Below are positions 1 through 9,866 of a DNA stretch of 64,000 nt, one piece after another. This stretch comes from Sphingomonadaceae bacterium. GTDB taxonomy: Bacteria > Pseudomonadota > Alphaproteobacteria > Sphingomonadales > Sphingomonadaceae. A model generated the notes under the pieces. That model was not told the DNA's origin, made no database searches, and was given only the letters and a program-made list of their open reading frames with translations. Both the position numbers and the translations under genes were made by a program. The stretch covers positions 1 through 64,000 of the forward strand of contig JAPZTW010000002.1 of NCBI GenBank assembly GCA_027533105.1, written 5' to 3'. The stretch's first letter is position 1, and each line of letters starts with the position of its first letter.

Positions 1-69
1 GCGTGGCTTGTTCGGCAACAGCGGCGCGATCAGACGCCACTCCTCCTCGCTCAAATCGTATCGCGCCAT
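1..69 (-). CDS. IS5-type transposase, first 23 codons (partial)
   Basis: Read on the minus strand from the ATG at 69, this gives MARYDLSEEEWRLIAPLLPN followed by KPR at the window edge. That is the typical N-terminus of IS5-family DDE transposases, which cut and paste the element. Only the start is visible, so it cannot be said whether the gene is intact. The outer end of the element probably lies around 120-140, where an agtacagaacct motif could be part of the terminal inverted repeat, but the other end is outside the window. Confidence 0.6.
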   Translation of the reverse strand, partial: MARYDLSEEEWRLIAPLLPNKPR

Positions 70-171
70 CCCAAGGCTCCCTTCGAAAACCTTGAATCAA
101 TCTCGCGATCAATCTGCAAGCTTAATGAGTACAGAACCTAGGCGAAAGCCGCGCCCCGGCAGGACCAAAGA

Positions 172-203
172 AAAACGGCGGGCGCAAAGGCACCCGCCGT
201 TTT
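172..203 (-). terminator. Rho-independent terminator of the lipoprotein gene
   Basis: An 8-bp stem (ACGGCGGG at 175-182 pairing with CCCGCCGT at 193-200) with a 10-nt loop is flanked by A-runs on the left and T-runs on the right. On the minus strand it sits about 55 bp after the stop of the gene at 256-474 and is followed by a T tract, which is the classical intrinsic terminator layout. Confidence 0.8.
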
Positions 204-255
204 CCTGTCAGCGGTGGGAACGCCCGCAGGGGGCATTCCCGATCCGTCGCCAATC

Positions 256-474
256 TTACTTGGCGGCTTCGCTGGCAGCAGCAGTCGCAGCATCGGCGGC
301 CGGAGCAGCGGCGTCCGTAGCAGCCGGAGCGGCGGCATCGGTGGCAGCAGCGGTTTCGGCAGCAGCAGCCTCGGTGGTGGCGGCTTCGGTCGGCGCGGCT
401 TCTTCAGCCGGCTTGCTGCAAGCGCCCAGACCAAGAGCGGCGACACCCGTCAGAACCAGTGCAAGCTTCTTCAT
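256..474 (-). CDS. Small Ala-rich lipoprotein
   Basis: A 72-residue protein beginning MKKLALVLTGVAALGLGACS. The N-terminus is a lipoprotein signal peptide with lipobox LGAC, so the mature protein should be a short chain anchored to a membrane through Cys. The remainder is almost entirely Ala, Glu, Thr and Pro (repeats of the type ATDAAAPA), a disordered low-complexity tail. The ATG at 474 has an AGGGGG ribosome site 5 nt upstream; the GTG one codon earlier (477) is less well placed. No domain is recognised and the function is unknown. It is a single-gene unit with its own terminator. Confidence 0.75.
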   Translation of the reverse strand: MKKLALVLTGVAALGLGACSKPAEEAAPTEAATTEAAAAETAAATDAAAPAATDAAAPAADAATAAASEAAK

Positions 475-657
475 CACTTCCCCCTATGGAGTTTCCAGCT
501 CCGCACCACTACGGCGCTGAGCGGCGGTAGGATTGCCGCAAATCGATCGACTTGTCGAATCCGAACATGCAACCGGTGCATAGACATCGATTCCGCACGA
601 CAAAACCGCGGGATGGATTGCCAGCGCCGCCGGGCCGGACTAAGGCCCGCGCACGGT

Positions 658-734
<77 letters not shown>

Positions 735-784
735 GAAAGAATTTTTCTTTTATTTTCAACTTAATGTTCGTCGCCCCAAGCCAA

Positions 785-812
785 AACAGGGGCACCTTTC
801 AGGGGCACCTTT
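785..812. repeat. Tandem 13-bp repeats, possible integrase arm sites (tRNA side)
   Basis: CAGGGGCACCTTT occurs twice head to tail (787-799 and 800-812). The same pair, slightly diverged in its second unit, is found at 1970-1995 near the opposite end of the element. Direct repeats flanking the integrase region and lying near both att copies are what arm-type integrase or excisionase binding sites look like. The role is inferred. Confidence 0.5.
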
Positions 813-869
813 TGAGGACATTAGGTGAGCCATTGGGCAGCGCCGTGGCAAGCCCCCACCATTTCGAAT

Positions 870-1181
870 CTAGCCGCCTGAGAGAATACGGAGGATGGCT
901 ATTGCCTCGCTCTTCCGTTCATCCGGGATGCGCCTAAAAAAGTCGAGGACTGCAGCCTCTTCGCCCCGCTCAGCGCTTCCCAGCCCATAAAGCAGCCACT
1001 CCTCGGTGACATTGAAACTCTTCGCGTAGAGGGCGGCCCTGCTCGCTGAAATGCCTCGAGTCCCGTTTTCATGGTGTATGTAAGTCGAGACAAGGGTCCC
1101 AATTGCGGTGGCTGCATCCTTCGCCGTCGCAAAGCCACAATTGATGCGGGCTTGCCGGAGCCTCTCTGCCTGCTCACTCAT
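870..1181 (-). CDS. XRE-family (Cro/C1-type) repressor
   Basis: A 103-residue protein starting MSEQAERLRQARINCGFATA. Residues of about 5-60 form a helix-turn-helix of the XRE type (ARINCGFATAKDAATAIG... STYIHHENGTRG), in which a small repressor domain contacts its operator DNA. The short C-terminus has no LexA/C1-type peptidase. The ATG at 1181 follows a GGGGG ribosome site; upstream in-frame starts lack one. It lies directly behind the truncated integrase gene inside the tRNA-Pro element and is probably the element's former control protein. Confidence 0.75.
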   Translation of the reverse strand: MSEQAERLRQARINCGFATAKDAATAIGTLVSTYIHHENGTRGISASRAALYAKSFNVTEEWLLYGLGSAERGEEAAVLDFFRRIPDERKSEAIAILRILSGG

Positions 1182-1209
1182 TGTACCCCCGCTAACCCTT
1201 GCGGTTTTA

Positions 1210-1225
1210 GTAATTAACCGATTAC
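1210..1225. promoter_or_regulatory. Possible operator of the XRE repressor
   Basis: GTAAT-TAACCG-ATTAC is a 5-6-5 inverted repeat 29-44 bp upstream of the repressor start, a position suited to autorepression. It overlaps the end of the truncated integrase frame. This is an inference from symmetry and position only. Confidence 0.35.
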
Positions 1226-1951
1226 CCATAGGTCACCGAAACGTAGGCCGGGTAGCTTTGCAAGCTTTCCGCGCCCGTAGGTGGGTGGGAGCTTCTTCAG
1301 CAATTCGACGAACTGGGCGACGTCCCGTTCGGTTACCTCGCGGATGGGCTTCTTGCCCCAGTAATCACCGAAAACGCGGATTGCTGAGCGGTACTGGGCG
1401 GCAGTGTTGCTGGGGCGCCGGTCGCGGCTGGACTCCCAACTGGAAAGCCACTCGTTGGCGACAACCTCAAACGCGGGCTCATACCGGTTCCGATGCTGCG
1501 GAGCCTTGCCCCGCCGCTGGCGCAATGCGTCGAGGATGCCGCTCACCTCGGCTTGCTCCTCTTCGGTCAGGATAGGGTCGCCGTCGCTATCGTACTTGCG
1601 CCCCGGCTTCTCGATCACCTTCTCGATCTGGAGCTCCGCTCCAAACTCCACTGGATCAACCTCGGGTCGATCCACGTAGGCCGCGATCTCTCCGCTCAGG
1701 ACGCTCTCGGCGCTCTGTTGGTATACCCGCTGGGCCACCTCCTCTTGCGCCGAGGGGCGGCCCTCGAGGGCGTAGAACTTCAGCTTGTACTCACCCGCCA
1801 ACTTCTGAGCCCTAGCCTCGGCTAAGGTTTCATCCCGTGTAGATAGGGTCTGCTCGATCCTCGCCTTCCCGCCGAAGTGCGGGCGGAGGTGCTGGGGGAT
1901 ATCAAGCTGGAAATACCAGCCACGCTTTCTGCGCTTCAGGTGCTTCGCCAT
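1214..1951 (-). pseudogene. Tyrosine integrase, N-terminal half only
   Basis: The 245-residue frame starting MAKHLKRRKRGWYFQLDIPQ matches the N-terminal part of island-type site-specific integrases (a DUF6538-like arm-binding start, then a SAM-like core-binding region around EVVANEWLSSWE...RDVAQFVELLKKLPP). A full enzyme would need another ~200 residues with the catalytic R-K-H-R-Y set; here the frame runs out after PGLRFGDLWVIG. The ATG at 1951 has a GAGAGG site; the GTG at 1978 lies in the repeat and is less likely. It is presumably inactive, being a deletion fused to the region upstream of xre. Confidence 0.7.
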
Positions 1952-1967
1952 GTGACCTCTCAGTGCC

Positions 1968-1995
1968 AACAGGGGCACCTTTCAGGGGCACTTTT
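1968..1995. repeat. Tandem 13-bp repeats, possible integrase arm sites (distal side)
   Basis: Second location of the CAGGGGCACCTTT pair (1970-1982 exact, 1983-1995 with one change), with a further GGGGGCACC just beyond. The pair shares 24 contiguous identical bases with 785-808. It lies immediately upstream of the integrase start. Confidence 0.5.
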
Positions 1996-2062
1996 TGGGG
2001 GCACCGCCTCCAGAAGTCAATGATTTATAGTGGTTTCTGAAGCTTATGAACAAAAGGAAAAA

Positions 2063-2081
2063 AATCCTGTCTCCCCGACCA
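2063..2081 (+). repeat. attR-like direct repeat
   Basis: Exact 19-bp copy of the tRNA-Pro 3' end at 716-734, without the rest of the tRNA. It marks the distal boundary of the integrative element; ordinary chromosomal sequence resumes at 2082. Confidence 0.8.
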
Positions 2082-2194
2082 AGTCCCCTCGTAATCGGCC
2101 CGGCAGGACCGGCGACAGCCAAATACAATTTGCGGCGTGACAGCGCCGTTGGCGGCGGCACAATGGCGGCATGTCCATTGGGAAGGATGTGCCG

Positions 2195-3604
2195 ATGCGT
2201 GAAAGCTCTGTCGCCCTGAACCGTTTCGGCCTGGGCGGCCGCAAGGGTGAGGCGGTGCCGGGTGAGCCGCGCCGCTGGCTGCTTGACCAGTTCGGCAAGT
2301 TCGATCCCCGCCCTGCGGCGGTCACCAGCCTGCCTGCCTCCCCCGCCCTGATCGTCCAGTTCCGCGAGGCCCGTGCCGCCCAGCGCGGGATGCGGGACGA
2401 GCGCCGGGAGGCGAAGGCGATGCCGCCCGAAACGCCGGCCCGGCCTGACATGGCCCCCGAGCTGCGGCCCTATCGGGCGCTGCGCGATGTCTATGCCGAG
2501 GCGGCGGCGGTCCGCACCAACCTGGCCTTGACCACACCCGCCCCCTTTATCGAGCGAATGGTCCATTTCTGGGCCAACCACTTTGCCGTCTCGATCGACA
2601 AGATCGTGACGGTGGGGATTGCCGGGGCCTTCGAGTTCGAGGCGATCCGGCCCAACGTGCTGGGCAAGTTTGCCGACCTGCTGCTGGCGGTCGAGCGGCA
2701 CCCGGCCATGCTGCTCTATCTCGATCAGGCGCAGTCGGTCGGGCCGGATTCGGTGCTTGGCAAGATCGCCGCCCGGCGCGGCAACCAGCGCGGGTTGAAC
2801 GAGAACCTGGCGCGCGAGATCCTGGAGCTGCACACGCTGGGAGTGCGTTCCGGCTATGACCAGGGCGACGTGACCGAACTGGCCCGCGCCCTGACCGGCT
2901 GGACTGTGGGTGGCCTCGCCGATCAGCCGATGCTGCGCGGCCCCGGGCCGGGTTACTGGTTTGCCGGGATCATCCATCAGCCCGGCGATCGCAAGGTGCT
3001 GGGCAAGCGCTATGATCAGGACGGGGAGCGGCAGGGCGAGGCGATCCTGCGCGATCTGGCCGTCCATCCCGCCACTGCCCGCCACATCGCGACCAAGCTG
3101 GCCCGCCATTTCGCCGCCGACGATCCGCCGCCCAGTCTGGTCGCGCGGCTGGAAGCGGCTTTCCTCAAGTCCGGCGGCGATCTGCCCACGGTCTATCGTG
3201 CCCTGATCGAAGCGCCTGAACCGTGGGCCGCCAGCCCGGCCAAGTTCCGCACCCCCTGGGAGTGGACGCTCGCGACCCTGCGCGGGGTGGGTGCGCCCAG
3301 TCTGCCGGCCTTGATGAATGCCAATGCCCTGAACCAGCTGGGCCAGCCGGTCTGGCGACCAGGTTCGCCTGCCGGGTGGGATGACACCGCACCCAGCTGG
3401 GCCGGGCCGGACGCGCTCTATCGGCGGGTCGAGGTGGCCGAGCGGATCGCCCGCCGCACCGCTCCGCTCGACGCCCGCAAACTGGCCGAAGACCTGTTTC
3501 CGGGGGCCTTGTCGGAACCGACGCGGAAAGCCCTGGCCGGAGCGGAAAGCTCGGCCCAGGCGCTGGCCCTGCTGCTCGCCTCGCCCGAAATGATGCGGAG
3601 GTAG
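2195..3604 (+). CDS. DUF1800 family protein
   Basis: A 469-residue protein that opens MRESSVALNRFGLGGRKGEA, the hallmark N-terminus of DUF1800 proteins. It is rich in the family's internal motifs, such as the HFWANHFAVS stretch and NENLAREILELHTLGV. The start at 2195 is chosen because GGAAGGA lies 7 nt upstream; an ATG at 2171 is possible. The next gene, 2 nt downstream, is a DUF1501 protein, and this pairing is very common in bacteria. The biochemical role of the pair is unknown; cell-surface or secreted functions have been suggested from context. Confidence 0.85.
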   Translation: MRESSVALNRFGLGGRKGEAVPGEPRRWLLDQFGKFDPRPAAVTSLPASPALIVQFREARAAQRGMRDERREAKAMPPETPARPDMAPELRPYRALRDVYAEAAAVRTNLALTTPAPFIERMVHFWANHFAVSIDKIVTVGIAGAFEFEAIRPNVLGKFADLLLAVERHPAMLLYLDQAQSVGPDSVLGKIAARRGNQRGLNENLAREILELHTLGVRSGYDQGDVTELARALTGWTVGGLADQPMLRGPGPGYWFAGIIHQPGDRKVLGKRYDQDGERQGEAILRDLAVHPATARHIATKLARHFAADDPPPSLVARLEAAFLKSGGDLPTVYRALIEAPEPWAASPAKFRTPWEWTLATLRGVGAPSLPALMNANALNQLGQPVWRPGSPAGWDDTAPSWAGPDALYRRVEVAERIARRTAPLDARKLAEDLFPGALSEPTRKALAGAESSAQALALLLASPEMMRR

Positions 3605-3606
3605 AA

Positions 3607-4752
3607 ATGATTGACCGTCGCTCGCTGCTGGCCCGGGGTGCCCTGCTCACCGGCACGCTGTTTGCCCCTCGCCTGGCCTTCGCCGCCGCACCAACCGACC
3701 GTCGGCTCGTTTTCCTGATCCAGCGCGGGGCCGCCGATGGCCTCGCCACCCTCGCCCCCACTGGCGACCCGGCCTATGCCGGGCTGCGCGGCCAGTTGGC
3801 CGAGGAGGCCGGCGGCGCGAAGCTGGACGGCTTGTTCACGCTGCATCGCTCACTGGGCCAGCTCGCCGGGCGGTATCAGGCCGGCGAGGCCCTGTTCGTC
3901 CACGCCACGGCCTCGCCCTATCGCGATCGGTCGCATTTCGATGGGCAGAACGTGCTCGAGACCGGCGGGCGCCTGCCCTATGACCGCGACGATGGCTGGA
4001 TGAACCGGCTGATCAGCCTGCTGCCGGACCGGGACGCCAAGGCCCTCGCCCTGTCACCCGCGATCCCCACGGCGCTGCGCGGTGCGGCCACCGTGTCGAG
4101 CTATGCTCCCACCAACCTGCCCGATGCCTCGCCCGAGTTCCTGCAGCGGATCACGCGTCTCTACGCCGACGATGCCCAGCTCCACGCCCTGTGGAGCGAG
4201 GCTGTCCAGACCCGCGCAATGGCCAGCGAACTGGCCTCTGACGGCGGACGCGGCGCGGCGGCGGCGGGCAAGCTGGCTGCATCGCTCATGGCCGGCCCCG
4301 ATGGCGCGCGGCTGATGCTGATGGAATCGGGCGGCTGGGACACCCATGCCGGCCAGCGCGGACGGCTGGCGAATCAGCTGACCGGGCTGGACGCCATGCT
4401 CGCCGCGCTGCGCGATGGGCTGGGCAGCGCCTGGGCCGATACGCTGGTGATCGTCGCCACCGAATTCGGCCGCACCGCTGCGGTCAACGGCACCGGCGGC
4501 ACCGATCACGGCACCGGGGGGCTCGCCATGCTGCTGGGCGGCCGGGTCAAGGGCGGCCGGATCCTGGCCGACTGGCCGGGCCTCAACCAGGCCGCACTTT
4601 ATGAAGGTCGCGATCTCAAGCCCACCACGCCGCTCGACATGGTGCTGGCCGGGGCCATAGCCGGGCACTTCGGGCTGGAACCGGTGCTGACCGCGCGCAC
4701 GCTGTTCCCCGGCGGCGCGGGCAAGGCGCTGGAAGGGTTGATCCGCGGCTAG
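3607..4752 (+). CDS. DUF1501 family secreted protein
   Basis: A 381-residue protein beginning MIDRRSLLARGALLTGTLFA, a twin-arginine-like export signal with a cleavage region near AFAAAPT. The body has the DUF1501 features, including FLIQRGAADGLATL near residue 40, SPYRDRSHFDGQNVLE, GGWDTHAGQRG and TEFGRTAAVNGTGGTDHGTG. The family is related in fold to alkaline-phosphatase/sulfatase-like proteins. It follows the DUF1800 gene by 2 nt and is certainly co-transcribed. No catalytic activity is established for the family. Confidence 0.85.
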   Translation: MIDRRSLLARGALLTGTLFAPRLAFAAAPTDRRLVFLIQRGAADGLATLAPTGDPAYAGLRGQLAEEAGGAKLDGLFTLHRSLGQLAGRYQAGEALFVHATASPYRDRSHFDGQNVLETGGRLPYDRDDGWMNRLISLLPDRDAKALALSPAIPTALRGAATVSSYAPTNLPDASPEFLQRITRLYADDAQLHALWSEAVQTRAMASELASDGGRGAAAAGKLAASLMAGPDGARLMLMESGGWDTHAGQRGRLANQLTGLDAMLAALRDGLGSAWADTLVIVATEFGRTAAVNGTGGTDHGTGGLAMLLGGRVKGGRILADWPGLNQAALYEGRDLKPTTPLDMVLAGAIAGHFGLEPVLTARTLFPGGAGKALEGLIRG

Positions 4753-4767
4753 CCGCCGAACAAGCGC

Positions 4768-6111
4768 CTAGCCGCCCGCCAGCGGCCCGGCCTCGTTCGC
4801 CACGATCGCCAGCACCCGCCGCCAGGCTTCGACCGCTTGCGCCAGCTGCGCCGGGTCGATCTTGTCGAGGGTGTCGTCCGGCGTGTGGTGCAGGTCGAAA
4901 TAGCGGGTGCCATCCTGATCGAGATCGATCACCGCCAGCTTCTGCGCGGCGATGATCGCGCCGACATCGGCGCCGCCGCTGGCCTTGCCACTGGCCCGGA
5001 CGATCCCGAGCGGGGCCAGCGATGCCGCGATCCGGTCACCCAGGTCGGCGTTGCCGGGGGCAAAGTTGAACTGCACCCGCCAGACCTTGTCGGCTCCGAA
5101 ATCGGCTTCCATCGCCAGGGCATGGGGCGTGTCCTTGTGGGCCACGGCATAGGCCGCGCCGCCAAACACGCCGACTTCCTCGGCCCCGGCCCACAGCACA
5201 CGGATCGTGCGCAGCGGCTTGGTGCCCTTCTGCGCGGCCAGCGCCGCCTCGGTCACGATCCCGCAACCGGCGGCATCGTCAAAAGCCCCGGTGCCCAGGT
5301 CCCAGCTGTCGAGATGGCAGGCGACCAGGATCGGCGGCAGCGAAGGATCGCGGCCGGGCAGTTCGGCCACGACATTGCCCGAAGGCATCTGCGGCACGGG
5401 CTTGCCTTCCAGCTGCAACGCCAGGGTCATCGGCTTGCCGCGCTTGGCGATCCGCACGATCAGGTCGGCATCGGGGTTGGAAACGGCCCCGGCCGGGATC
5501 GGGGTGGCGGCCTTGGCCCAGCTGGTCGCGCCGGTGTGCGGGTTGCGCTGCCAGTCGGTGCCGATCGAGCGGATCACCACGCCAAGCGCACCCTTGGCGG
5601 CAGCGATCGATGGCCCCTGCCGCCGCGCCGCGCCGAACGGGCCATAGCCCGAGCCATCCTGCGCCGCGCGCATGGCATGATCGATAAAGGCGATCTTGCC
5701 CTTCAGCGCGCCTTCCGGCGCGGCCTTCAGGGCATCGAGGGTGGGGAAATAGACCAGCGGCGCGGTGATCCCGCCCGCGGGGGTTGGCGCGGAATAGCCC
5801 AGCGCAGCCACCGCCAGCTTGTGCGGATAGGGCGCGGTCAGCGTGGCGCTTTCGGCCCCGCGCACCCAGCCATCGAAAGTGAACGGTTCGATCCGGATAT
5901 TCTGGAAGCCAAGCGCCTTGAGCCGAGCGACCGCCCAGTCACGCGCTGCCGCCTCGCGCTCGGTTCCAGCCAGGCGCTGGCCGATCTCGGTCGTCAGCCC
6001 CTCGGTAATGTCCCAGGCCACGCCCGATCCTTCGGTTGGCGGGCCGGCATGAGCGGCAGTGGCAAGGCAGAGCGAGAGCGCCAGCGCGGCGCGGGTCATG
6101 GTCCGATTCAT
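4768..6111 (-). CDS. M28 family zinc metallopeptidase, secreted
   Basis: A 447-residue protein with a Sec signal peptide (MNRTMTRAALALSLCLATAA then HAG). The C-terminal half is an M28 di-zinc aminopeptidase/carboxypeptidase domain; the expected metal ligands are visible in VACHLDSWD, FDDAAGCG, WAGAEEVG, EADFG and LHHTPDDT. The middle holds a protease-associated insert around GALGVVIRSIGTD. Substrate is unknown; such enzymes trim peptides or dipeptides in the periplasm. It is divergent from ettA with 113 bp between starts. A start at the second Met (6099) is also possible. Confidence 0.85.
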   Translation of the reverse strand: MNRTMTRAALALSLCLATAAHAGPPTEGSGVAWDITEGLTTEIGQRLAGTEREAAARDWAVARLKALGFQNIRIEPFTFDGWVRGAESATLTAPYPHKLAVAALGYSAPTPAGGITAPLVYFPTLDALKAAPEGALKGKIAFIDHAMRAAQDGSGYGPFGAARRQGPSIAAAKGALGVVIRSIGTDWQRNPHTGATSWAKAATPIPAGAVSNPDADLIVRIAKRGKPMTLALQLEGKPVPQMPSGNVVAELPGRDPSLPPILVACHLDSWDLGTGAFDDAAGCGIVTEAALAAQKGTKPLRTIRVLWAGAEEVGVFGGAAYAVAHKDTPHALAMEADFGADKVWRVQFNFAPGNADLGDRIAASLAPLGIVRASGKASGGADVGAIIAAQKLAVIDLDQDGTRYFDLHHTPDDTLDKIDPAQLAQAVEAWRRVLAIVANEAGPLAGG

Positions 6112-6224
6112 GCCCGCCTGCTTAGCCGCCCTTCGGCCAAAGGCAATCCGCTTGCCCCGTGCCCCGGCCCCTTGTAGAGGCGCGGCCAACCCCGCTTTCG
6201 CGATTTTTCCAGAGGACCTCTTCG

Positions 6225-7879
<1,655 letters not shown>

Positions 7880-7898
<19 letters not shown>

Positions 7899-7928
7899 CG
7901 CGCTAGGGCAAGAAGCTGACGCGCTGAC
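7880..7928. repeat. Short tandem duplication of the ettA 3' end
   Basis: CAAGAAGCTGACGCGCTGAC occurs at 7880-7899, covering the last ettA codons and stop, and again at 7909-7928, a 29-bp period. The second copy runs into the 12-bp palindrome CTGACCGGTCAG (7924-7935), which includes the stop codon of the convergent gene. It looks like a local replication-slippage duplication. Confidence 0.7.
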
Positions 7929-7931
7929 CGG

Positions 7932-8519
7932 TCAGGGGACCACCCAGCTCCCCTGCCAGCCCCCATCCCCGCCGCGCGTGAACTTTGCGCGGCGGTGGCC
8001 GTTGTGGGCCAGGTGCAGCCAGTCGAGCGAATGCGGTTCGATCAGCAGGACCGCGAAGTTGTCGCGCGCGGGGAGCAATTGCGGCGCGGTCGGGCGGATG
8101 CCCTCCACTTCCGGCGGCAGACCCGATGTTGCCACATCGCTGGCCGTGCCGGGCGCCGCTTCGGCGAGGTAGCAGCGCCGGGCAAATTCCGAGGCGGCCG
8201 TCCAGGCAGCATCGGCGCTGGGGCCATGTACCTCGATCCGCCCGGTTCCGCGCAGCCGCAGCTGGATTTTCTCGGCCGGATCGAAGGCCAGCACGCTGAC
8301 CGGGCCGCCGCTGCCGATCAGTTGCGCCTTGGGGCTGCGGGCATCGGTGTGGAAGCGCAGGCGGGTAATCCCTTCGCTGCATTCCCGCAGTACCATCATC
8401 CTGAGGTCGCCATCGCCGGTGCCGACCACCGGCACGTGCATCGGCGAGGCGCGGTCTCGCGCGGCGCGGGTCAGCCGGTCGGTCGCATCCGCCAGAACCT
8501 GATCGAGACTTTCGAGCAT
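7932..8519 (-). CDS. Pyridoxamine 5'-phosphate oxidase-like FMN-binding protein
   Basis: A 195-residue protein of the split-barrel PPOX class (Alr4036 type). Characteristic features are a first strand with DLRMMVLREC and RLRFHTDARSPKAQL, and a C-terminus with LLIEPHSLDWLHL and the RRAKFTR segment. These proteins bind FMN, or sometimes F420 or heme, and reduce or oxidise small substrates in the cytoplasm; the substrate here is not evident. It converges on ettA with 33 bp between stops. Start ATG 8519. Confidence 0.7.
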   Translation of the reverse strand: MLESLDQVLADATDRLTRAARDRASPMHVPVVGTGDGDLRMMVLRECSEGITRLRFHTDARSPKAQLIGSGGPVSVLAFDPAEKIQLRLRGTGRIEVHGPSADAAWTAASEFARRCYLAEAAPGTASDVATSGLPPEVEGIRPTAPQLLPARDNFAVLLIEPHSLDWLHLAHNGHRRAKFTRGGDGGWQGSWVVP

Positions 8520-8665
8520 TGCTTGCCGTTCCTCCGGGCAGATCCCACGGGTCGAATCCTGAACGATTACCCCTAACGCCCATTCACCGTGGCGACAGCG
8601 CGAATCGGGTAGCCGCAGGGTCGGATCGCCGACGCTGGTTCGGCGCGCAAGTGATGGAGACGGCC

Positions 8666-9805
8666 ATGGCCGTAAAGTTCAAGCAGATTGCCGGCCGCGT
8701 CAGCGGACTGGCCCTGGTCCTGACGGCGCTCTCGCTGCCGACAATGGCCAGCGCGCAGGACATGTCGGGCGAAGATGGCCCCCGGCCGGAACGCGAAGGC
8801 CGCATTCACGGCGGCTCGGATGATCGCCCGGCTCCGCGCTCGCTGCCCGCCGAAGCCGGCTTTTCGCGCGGCGCAGGGCGCGAAGCACGCCAATGGTCGC
8901 CGCCGGCCCGGGTCGAGGCACCCCGCCAGGCGCCGGAAGTAAGGGCCATGCCCGAAAGCCCGCGCACGCAGGGTGATACCGCGCGGCAAGACTGGAACCG
9001 CAGCGACGGCGCACGCCAGGGCTGGAACCGGGGCGACTGGAACCGGGATCGCGGCGACAGCCAGCGCAATGATGCCCCCCGCCCCGACAGTCCTCGTCCC
9101 GACGGCCCGCGGCGTGGCGGCTGGAATGGCAGCCCGCCGCCATCCATGCCGGTCGCCGTGCCGCAACCCGCGCCGCCCGCTCCGGCTGTCACTCCGGCAT
9201 CGCCGACGCGCAGCTGGGACGGCACCCGGGGCACCTGGTCCAGCGATCGCGAGCGCGACCGGCGCGGCAGCGACGAACGCTGGCGCTCCGATCGCTCGGG
9301 CTCGGGCTGGAACCGCGATGGCGATCGCCGCGCGAACCGTGACGGCAACCGCCAGTGGGACCGCGATAACGACCGCCGGTGGGATCGCGACAGCGACAAT
9401 CGCTGGAACCGCAACGACAACCGCTGGGACCGGAACGATGGTCGCTGGGACCGCAACGACGGGCACTATCGCTCGGGCGAGCGCAACGACTATCGCCGTT
9501 GGGACAACCGCTGGCGCGACAACAAGCGCTATAACTGGTCGTCCTATCGCCGGTCCTACCCGCACGTCTACCGGCTGCCGTCTTACTATGCGCCCTACCG
9601 GAACTATCACTACCGGCGGCTGAGCATCGGGTTCTACCTGGATTCGCTGTTCTTCTCGAACCGCTACTGGATCAGCAACCCGTGGCAGTACCGCCTGCCC
9701 GAGGTTTACGGCCCCTATCGCTGGGTGCGCTATTACGATGACGCGCTGCTGGTGAACATCTACTCTGGCGAAGTGGTCGATGTGATCTACAGCTTCTTCT
9801 GGTAA
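8666..9805 (+). CDS. RcnB family protein with Arg/Asp/Trp-rich repeat linker
   Basis: A 379-residue exported protein. MAVKFKQIAGRVSGLALVLT starts a signal peptide ending near ASAQD. Residues of about 25-290 are low complexity: first Pro/Arg-rich, then tandem RWDRND/NRWNRND-type units (about 9340-9470). The C-terminal 60 residues end in YDDALLVNIYSGEVVDVIYS then FFW, the conserved end of the RcnB family, named for an E. coli periplasmic protein affecting nickel/cobalt efflux. The ATG at 8666 follows GGAGA. The metal link is by family only; this copy is far longer than E. coli RcnB (~110 residues). Confidence 0.75.
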   Translation: MAVKFKQIAGRVSGLALVLTALSLPTMASAQDMSGEDGPRPEREGRIHGGSDDRPAPRSLPAEAGFSRGAGREARQWSPPARVEAPRQAPEVRAMPESPRTQGDTARQDWNRSDGARQGWNRGDWNRDRGDSQRNDAPRPDSPRPDGPRRGGWNGSPPPSMPVAVPQPAPPAPAVTPASPTRSWDGTRGTWSSDRERDRRGSDERWRSDRSGSGWNRDGDRRANRDGNRQWDRDNDRRWDRDSDNRWNRNDNRWDRNDGRWDRNDGHYRSGERNDYRRWDNRWRDNKRYNWSSYRRSYPHVYRLPSYYAPYRNYHYRRLSIGFYLDSLFFSNRYWISNPWQYRLPEVYGPYRWVRYYDDALLVNIYSGEVVDVIYSFFW

Positions 9806-9830
9806 CGCCCGGGAGTGGACCGGCGCAACG

Positions 9831-9860
9831 GAGCCCCTGCCCTGCCGGGCGGGGGCTCTT
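9831..9860. terminator. Strong hairpin between convergent genes
   Basis: GAGCCCC (9831-9837) pairs with GGGGCTC (9852-9858), with a nested GCCC/GGGC stem inside. It lies 26 bp after the RcnB-family stop and 7 bp from the stop of the cytochrome b561 gene, so it can serve both. The U-tract is weak on either strand. Confidence 0.6.
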
Positions 9861-9866
9861 CGCTTG

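Noticed and set aside
9340..9475. Tandem repeats as a possible repeat array or MITE
   Set aside because: The repeats encode in-frame RWDRND units inside the RcnB-family gene and degenerate at third positions, so they are a coding repeat.
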